Positions 32,929 to 37,681 of a DNA stretch of 37,681 nucleotides are shown here, piece after piece (position 1 is the first letter of the stretch; every line of letters begins with the position of its first letter). A program made the position numbers and the translations under genes. This stretch comes from Roseovarius sp. A-2 (GTDB lineage: Bacteria; Pseudomonadota; Alphaproteobacteria; Rhodobacterales; Rhodobacteraceae): contig NZ_BDIY01000027.1 in NCBI RefSeq assembly GCF_002072155.1, forward strand, positions 1 through 37,681. Direction: 5' to 3'. Below the pieces are notes generated by a model that saw only the letters and a list, made by a program, of their open reading frames with translations, was not told where the DNA came from and ran no database searches.

Positions 32929-33936
32929 ATGAAAACCTGGACACAGACCACCGCGCTGTCGATCGCGGCGCTTTGCCTTGCCGCACCGTCGCTGGCCGAT
33001 GAACTGACCGTCTACACCGCCCTCGAGGAAGAAGAAATCGCGGCCTACGTGGAAGCGGCACAGGCCGCCATGCCAGACACCGAGATCAATGTCCTGCGCT
33101 TGTCCACTGGCAAGCTCGGTGCGCGGCTGCTGGCCGAAGCCGAGAATCCGCAGGCTGACGTGATCTGGGGTTGGGCCGTCAGTGCGATGATGGACCCGCA
33201 GATCCTGGAAATGCTGGAACCCTACGAGGCCGCCGGCTCCGACGTGCTGCCCGAGAAATTCCGCAGTGGCGACGGCAAGTGGTTCGCCCCCATCGGCTAT
33301 ATGGGCGCCTTCTGCGTGAACACCGCACGGCTCGAGGAAAAGGGCCTGCCGATGCCGTCGAGCTGGGCCGACCTGGAAGCCCCGGAATTCAAGGACGAGA
33401 TCCTGATGCCCGATCCGAACTCCTCGGGCACCGGCTACCTGCACGTCAACGCCGTGCTGCAAAGCATGGGCGAAGAGGCCGGCTGGGCACAGCTGGAAGC
33501 GGTCGATCCCAACATGGCGCAATACACCTCTTCGGGTTCAAAACCATGCAAATCAGCCCGCGTGGGTGAATATACCGTCGGCATTTCGCTGGCATTCACC
33601 GCGATGCAGTCGATCGAGGAAGGCTACCCGCTGGCGATGGTCTTTCCCGAGGGTGGCGTGGGCTACGAGTTGGAAGCGTCGGGCCTGATGGCAAGCTCGG
33701 ACAACAAGGACGCTGCGAAAGCCTTCCTTGACTGGACCATGTCTGATGAGGCGATCGGCCTTTACCAGGCCTACAAGGCACTGATCACCGTGCCGGGTGT
33801 CGATGCGTCGGAGGCGGCCGAGAAAGCTGGCCTTCCGGCTGACATCTCGACGATCCTGGCGGATGTGGATTTCATCAAGGCGGCGGAGGATCAGACGGCC
33901 GTAAAAGATCAGTGGAAAGAAAAATTCGGGCGCTGA
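32929..33936 (+). CDS. ABC importer binding protein, 2-aminoethylphosphonate type (TIGR03261-like)
   Basis: This 335 aa periplasmic receptor has a signal peptide (MKTWTQTTALSIAALCLAAP, cut after Ala23). The mature chain opens DELTVYTALEEEEIAAYVEA and contains PQADVIWGWAVS, MPDPNSSGTGYLHVNAVLQ and SSGSKPCKSARVGEYTVGIS (GSKPCK at residues 203-208), features of the 'putative 2-aminoethylphosphonate' binding proteins related to Fe(III)/AfuA-type receptors. AAGGAG precedes the ATG; the frame is open back to 32518 without homology. The ligand might be an aminophosphonate, a sugar phosphate or another phospho-compound. Confidence 0.9.
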   Translation: MKTWTQTTALSIAALCLAAPSLADELTVYTALEEEEIAAYVEAAQAAMPDTEINVLRLSTGKLGARLLAEAENPQADVIWGWAVSAMMDPQILEMLEPYEAAGSDVLPEKFRSGDGKWFAPIGYMGAFCVNTARLEEKGLPMPSSWADLEAPEFKDEILMPDPNSSGTGYLHVNAVLQSMGEEAGWAQLEAVDPNMAQYTSSGSKPCKSARVGEYTVGISLAFTAMQSIEEGYPLAMVFPEGGVGYELEASGLMASSDNKDAAKAFLDWTMSDEAIGLYQAYKALITVPGVDASEAAEKAGLPADISTILADVDFIKAAEDQTAVKDQWKEKFGR

Positions 33937-34021
33937 GCCCGAGACTGGGGCGGCTTTGGCCGCCCCGACACTTGACGGGCCGGTCGCGAACCTCCCTAAC
34001 GAACGAGAAAGCACGCCCCAC

Positions 34022-35056
34022 ATGTACCTGACCGTCCGCGACGCCACAAAGACCTACGGCGATTTCACCGCGCTCGACCGAGTGTCGATCGAGATCGAGA
34101 AAGGCGAGTTCGTCTGCTTGCTGGGCCCGTCGGGATGCGGCAAGACGACTTTGCTGCGGCTGATCGCAGGGCTGACCGAACTGGACGGTGGAACGATCAC
34201 GCTGGAGGGCGCGACTCTTTCGGATCTTCCGGCCCGCAAGCGAGGGTTCGGGATCGTGTTCCAGTCATACTCACTCTTTCCGAATATGACGGTGGCCGAG
34301 AATATCGGTTATGGCCTGAAGATCCGGGGCGTTCGAAAAGACGACATCGCCGCACGGGTGCAGGAGTTGCTAGCGCTGGTTAAACTGCCTCAGGTGGCCG
34401 ATAACCTGCCGGGGCAACTGTCAGGCGGCCAGCAACAGCGCATCGCGCTGGCGCGGGCCATTGCCGTGGATCCGCTCGTCCTGTTGCTCGACGAGCCGCT
34501 ATCGGCGCTCGATGCCAAGGTCCGCTCGGTGCTGCGCGACGAGATCAGACAGGTGCAGCGCTCGCTGGGCATACCAACGCTGATGGTAACACATGATCAG
34601 GAAGAAGCGCTGGCGCTGGCCGATAAGATCATCTGCATGAACCACGGGGTCGTGGTGCAGGCGGGGACACCGGAAGATCTATACCACCGACCCGCTACGC
34701 GCTTTGTAGCGGAGTTCATGGGGATCAGTAACCTGCTCTCTGCAGACACGGTCGCGCAGCATTTTCCCGACCTGTTGTCTACTCGTCCCGCGTCTCAGGA
34801 CAGCTATCTTGCCTGTATCCGACCCGAGCAGATCGAGGTGACCCCTTCCGAAACCGGTGCGGCCGTCGTCCGGAGCATCAGTTTCCTGGGCAACCTGCGG
34901 CGCCTGGAAGTGGAAAGCCCCGCCGGGACGCTTTTGGTCGAAACGCATGGCGGCAGTCCATATCACCCGGGCGACCGCGTTGAGCTAAGCATCGCACCCG
35001 AAACCTGCACATGGGTCGTTGACGACACTGCAGGAACCGAGGCGGTCTCGGCATGA
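34022..35056 (+). CDS. ABC importer ATPase, 2-aminoethylphosphonate type
   Basis: This 344 aa nucleotide-binding protein has Walker A GPSGCGKT at residues 35-42, signature LSGGQQQR, Walker B LLLDEP and the switch MVTHDQEEAL. About 110 C-terminal residues form a TOBE-like regulatory/substrate-contact domain (IRPEQIEVTPSETGAAVV). The chosen ATG gives MYLTVRDATKTYGDF; an in-frame start at 33956 would add 22 residues of poor homology. It lies 85 bp after the binding protein and overlaps the permease by ATGA. It powers the importer from the cytoplasmic side. Confidence 0.95.
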   Translation: MYLTVRDATKTYGDFTALDRVSIEIEKGEFVCLLGPSGCGKTTLLRLIAGLTELDGGTITLEGATLSDLPARKRGFGIVFQSYSLFPNMTVAENIGYGLKIRGVRKDDIAARVQELLALVKLPQVADNLPGQLSGGQQQRIALARAIAVDPLVLLLDEPLSALDAKVRSVLRDEIRQVQRSLGIPTLMVTHDQEEALALADKIICMNHGVVVQAGTPEDLYHRPATRFVAEFMGISNLLSADTVAQHFPDLLSTRPASQDSYLACIRPEQIEVTPSETGAAVVRSISFLGNLRRLEVESPAGTLLVETHGGSPYHPGDRVELSIAPETCTWVVDDTAGTEAVSA

Positions 35057-36738
35057 GCCTCGCCGAGACGTCATCCCGCGCCCGTATGCGCCGCCGAATT
35101 GACGCCGATCGCCTGCTGACGCTGGCTTGCATCGGGTTGGCGCTGCTGGGCCTGATCCTGTTCTTCGCCTACCCGATGGTGATCGTATTCCTGCGCTCGA
35201 TCACCGTTGGCGAGAATTATGGGTTGGGCAATTACACAGAAGTGCTGGGCTCATCCGGGTTCTGGCGGGCCACGCGGCATTCGCTGGCGATGGGGGGCGC
35301 GACCACCGCGCTGAGTGTGTTCCTCGGGTTCATCATCGCGCATGGCCTTTACCGCTGTGCATTTCGCGGCAAGTGGCTGATACGCAGCATCATAGTCCTG
35401 CCCCTGCTGGCCCCCTCGCTGGTACAGGCGCTCGGGCTGATCTTCCTGCTGGGCCGCAACGGCGTTATCAGTCGCGCGCTTGGGGTCGAAATCGAGATTT
35501 ATGGGTTCTGGGGCCTGTTGATCGCGAACACCCTCTACGCGCTGCCACAGGCAGTGATGATCATCGGCGCGGCGTTGGTGCTCTTGGACGCCCGCACCTA
35601 CGAGGCCGCCGAGGTCATGGGAGCGCCGCCGTGGCGGCAGTTCCGCGACCTGACCTTGCCCGCCGCGCGGTTCGGTATCCTGAACGCAGCGTTCGTCTGC
35701 TTTACCATCACCATAACCGATTTCGGCAACGCGGCGGTAATCGGCGGCGATTACTCGGTGTTGGCGACCGAGATCTACAGCCAGGTCGTGGGACAGCGAA
35801 ACTTCAATATGGGTGCCGTGGTTGGCATCATGCTGCTTTTGCCCACGGTGATCTCCTACAGTATCGAGCGGCAGGCGATGAAACGGCAGCAGGCCGGACA
35901 AATCACCGGGCAGGAGCCCTATCGGCCCAGCTTTGCTCCGCTGCGTGACATCAGCATGGCGGCGCTGTCATTGCTGATCTGTGCCGGGATCGTTTCGGTT
36001 ATCGGGATCGTGGTCTATGCCAGCTTCGTCACACTATGGCCTTACAACATGGCGCTGTCGCCCAAGCATTACGATATCACGCTGGCGGGCGGGTATTCAT
36101 CGCTTTGGATAACGATCGTGATCTCGCTGGCTGCCGCAGCGGGCGGGACCGTCGCGGTTTTCCTTCTGGGTCTTGGTCTGCGACGCCTGCCCAAGGCAGT
36201 GGCGCAACCGATCCAGATCCTGGCCGCGATGCCGGCGGCTGTACCAGGCATGGTTCTGGGTCTGGCCTATATCCTGACGTTCAATTCCACGGCGACGCCG
36301 CTTTACCTGCTCTACGGTACTGCCGCGCTGATCGCGATCGTCAATTTCTATCACTACCACACACAAGGCTTCCTGACGCTGATGACCGGTTTCCGCCAGC
36401 TGCCCCTGGCACTGGAGGAAGCAGCCAATAGTCTTGGTGCCGGGCTGGGCAGGACGGCACGGGACATCGTGGCGCCTTTCATCGCGCCGATGCTGGTGTC
36501 GGTTTTCTTTTTTCTCTTCATGCGCTCCATGGTGACACTGTCGGCGGTCGTCTTCCTGACAACACCGGACCTGAGCGTGGCCGCCGTGACGATCATGCGG
36601 TTGGACGATGCCGGGCTGACCTCGCAGGCAGCGGCCTTCTCGACCTGCGTCATGGGGGTTGTCTGCTTGGCCGTCCTGTCTATGAAAGTGACACTGGCGC
36701 TGTTGCGACGGCGTGCCGGAAACAAGGGGTCGACCTGA
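35053..36738 (+). CDS. ABC importer fused double permease, 2-aminoethylphosphonate type
   Basis: This 561 aa membrane protein holds both transmembrane domains in one chain. The first coupling (EAA) loop is AAEVMGAPPWRQFRDLTLPA and the second EEAANSLGAGLGRTARDIVA, about 270 residues apart; each half has roughly six helices. Fused permeases of this length are typical for the PhnU2/AEP and Fbp/Afu groups. It is coupled at both ends: ATGA with the ATPase and TGATG with the deoR-type gene. Confidence 0.94.
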   Translation: MSLAETSSRARMRRRIDADRLLTLACIGLALLGLILFFAYPMVIVFLRSITVGENYGLGNYTEVLGSSGFWRATRHSLAMGGATTALSVFLGFIIAHGLYRCAFRGKWLIRSIIVLPLLAPSLVQALGLIFLLGRNGVISRALGVEIEIYGFWGLLIANTLYALPQAVMIIGAALVLLDARTYEAAEVMGAPPWRQFRDLTLPAARFGILNAAFVCFTITITDFGNAAVIGGDYSVLATEIYSQVVGQRNFNMGAVVGIMLLLPTVISYSIERQAMKRQQAGQITGQEPYRPSFAPLRDISMAALSLLICAGIVSVIGIVVYASFVTLWPYNMALSPKHYDITLAGGYSSLWITIVISLAAAAGGTVAVFLLGLGLRRLPKAVAQPIQILAAMPAAVPGMVLGLAYILTFNSTATPLYLLYGTAALIAIVNFYHYHTQGFLTLMTGFRQLPLALEEAANSLGAGLGRTARDIVAPFIAPMLVSVFFFLFMRSMVTLSAVVFLTTPDLSVAAVTIMRLDDAGLTSQAAAFSTCVMGVVCLAVLSMKVTLALLRRRAGNKGST

Positions 36739-37487
36739 TGTGGGCGAAGGAGCGTCATCAACGGATCGTGTCGATGCTGGCGGCCAACCAGCAGGTCAGC
36801 GCAAACGATTTGGCCGGGATGTTGGGCGTGTCGCGCGAAACCGTCCGACGCGACCTACTCGACCTTGAAGAGGCGGGAAAGGTAGCGCGGGTGCATGGCG
36901 GTGCGGTTCTGCCCGAGGCGCGGACAGAGGATCCGTTTCAAAAGCGCATGAAGAGCCAGATCCGGGCCAAGTCCGTGATCGCGAAGAAAGCGGTCGGCCT
37001 GATCCAGCCGGGGCAAACGATCATGGTGGATGCCGGGTCGACCACTGCCGTGTTCGCCCGAGAGCTTGCGAAGGTGCCCGGGGCGTCGGTGATAACAAAT
37101 TCGCTGGATATCGCCACGACGCTACAGGCCGCAAACATGGATGTACTCCTTCTGGGCGGTCGGATGGCAGCTGACGTGCCCGCCACGGTGGGCGAACTGA
37201 CCCTTTCGGAAATCCGGCGTTTCGAGGTGGATCTGTGCTTTTCCGCGCCGGTGGCTCTGCATCCCGAGAAGGGGACATATTTCTACGACCTGCAAGAGGC
37301 CGAAATATCTGCCGCAATGGCAGCGCAGGCAGGTCGGGCGGTCGTGCTGGCGGATCATTCCAAGCTGGGAGGCACCACCCGAGTGCGTTCATGGGAGGTG
37401 GAGATGATCGGAACGCTCGTGACAAACCGAGCCGCGTCCGACGCACAGCTCGACGGGTTTCGAACGGCGGGGGTCGAGATCGTCTGA
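36738..37487 (+). CDS. DeoR/GlpR-family transcriptional regulator
   Basis: This 249 aa repressor-type protein has an N-terminal HTH (residues 1-57, with VSRETVRRDLLDLEEAGKVA and RVHGGAVLPE, the DeoR hallmark) and a DeoRC effector domain from about residue 75 (GQTIMVDAGSTTAVFARELA, SVITNSLDIATTLQA). Members usually sense phosphorylated sugars or polyols. It overlaps the permease stop by one base and so belongs to the transporter operon. It probably controls that operon and the divergent phosphatase; no operator was identified with confidence. Confidence 0.94.
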   Translation: MWAKERHQRIVSMLAANQQVSANDLAGMLGVSRETVRRDLLDLEEAGKVARVHGGAVLPEARTEDPFQKRMKSQIRAKSVIAKKAVGLIQPGQTIMVDAGSTTAVFARELAKVPGASVITNSLDIATTLQAANMDVLLLGGRMAADVPATVGELTLSEIRRFEVDLCFSAPVALHPEKGTYFYDLQEAEISAAMAAQAGRAVVLADHSKLGGTTRVRSWEVEMIGTLVTNRAASDAQLDGFRTAGVEIV

Positions 37488-37681
37488 CCACATCATTTGC
37501 CGAAGGCCTGAGCTCAACCGTGAGGGCCGCTGGCTCCGTTCGAGCAGAGGGCGACGGAAGGACGAAGCCGCTCGCGCGGCAATGGCGCTTGTGGCTGGCG
37601 TATTGAATCGATCCTGACGGCGCGCATTTTGTAATTTGGCTGACCTGTTTGACGATTGGGGTTTCTCAATCTGATGACAGG
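37488..37681. other. Downstream of the deoR-type gene, nothing recognised
   Basis: About 190 bp to the window edge, AT-richer towards the end. No gene, repeat or terminator is supported. Confidence 0.5.

Noticed and set aside
1..37681. CRISPR arrays, tRNA or rRNA genes
   Set aside because: No regularly spaced repeats, tRNA-like cloverleaf with a CCA end or rRNA sequence was noticed by eye. A tRNAscan-SE or Infernal run would settle small RNAs.

Overview
The window comes from an alphaproteobacterium, almost certainly Rhodobacterales (Roseobacter/Rhodobacter group). The GC-rich third positions, the gene order rpsL-rpsG-fusA-tuf, a leuS-lptE-holA operon, a DUF2125 protein and a DUF3576 lipoprotein all fit that group. 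This is judged by recognising protein sequences; no search was run.

Layout. (1) 1-3509: the str operon on the minus strand (rpsL, rpsG, fusA, start of tuf) with a near-consensus sigma-70 promoter. (2) 3605-14382: ordinary chromosomal genes, namely a rhamnosyltransferase-like protein, an EamA transporter, a cysQ-like phosphatase, pmbA, a DUF2125 protein, an SDR plus crotonase pair, a small HNH protein, an MscS channel plus flavoprotein pair, and a GST. A dead MFS transporter lies at 7560-7870. (3) 14383-15588: about 1.2 kb with no intact gene, holding a frameshifted remnant and two copies of a short palindromic repeat. (4) 15589-22552: holA-lptE-leuS, a GT4 glycosyltransferase, a YggS-family PLP protein and a DUF3576 lipoprotein. 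(5) 22534-23559: remnants of a cation efflux transporter and a bile-acid:sodium symporter. (6) 23660-29210: a tripartite tricarboxylate transporter operon (tctC-tctB-tctA) overlapping a gamma-glutamyltransferase-family hydrolase that lacks a signal peptide. A divergent LysR gene follows, with a clear inverted-repeat operator between it and tctC. (7) 29219-31552: a mobile-element graveyard holding IS110 and IS630 fragments, a decayed phage terminase, and a phage head-tail gene fused to an unrelated 3' end. (8) 31918-37487: an inositol-monophosphatase-family phosphatase divergent from an ABC importer of the '2-aminoethylphosphonate' type (binding protein, ATPase, fused double permease), followed by a DeoR regulator.

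How the genes work together. Regions 6 and 8 look like two separate catabolic uptake cassettes on either side of the mobile-element scar. Region 6 pairs a carboxylate-type importer with a probable cytoplasmic Ntn hydrolase, suggesting import followed by hydrolysis of a gamma-glutamyl or oxamate-like amide. Region 8 pairs an importer for a phosphorylated compound with a phosphatase and a sugar-phosphate-type repressor, and no phosphonate-cleaving gene is visible. These two cassettes are the best candidates for undescribed biology; their substrates are inferred, not shown.
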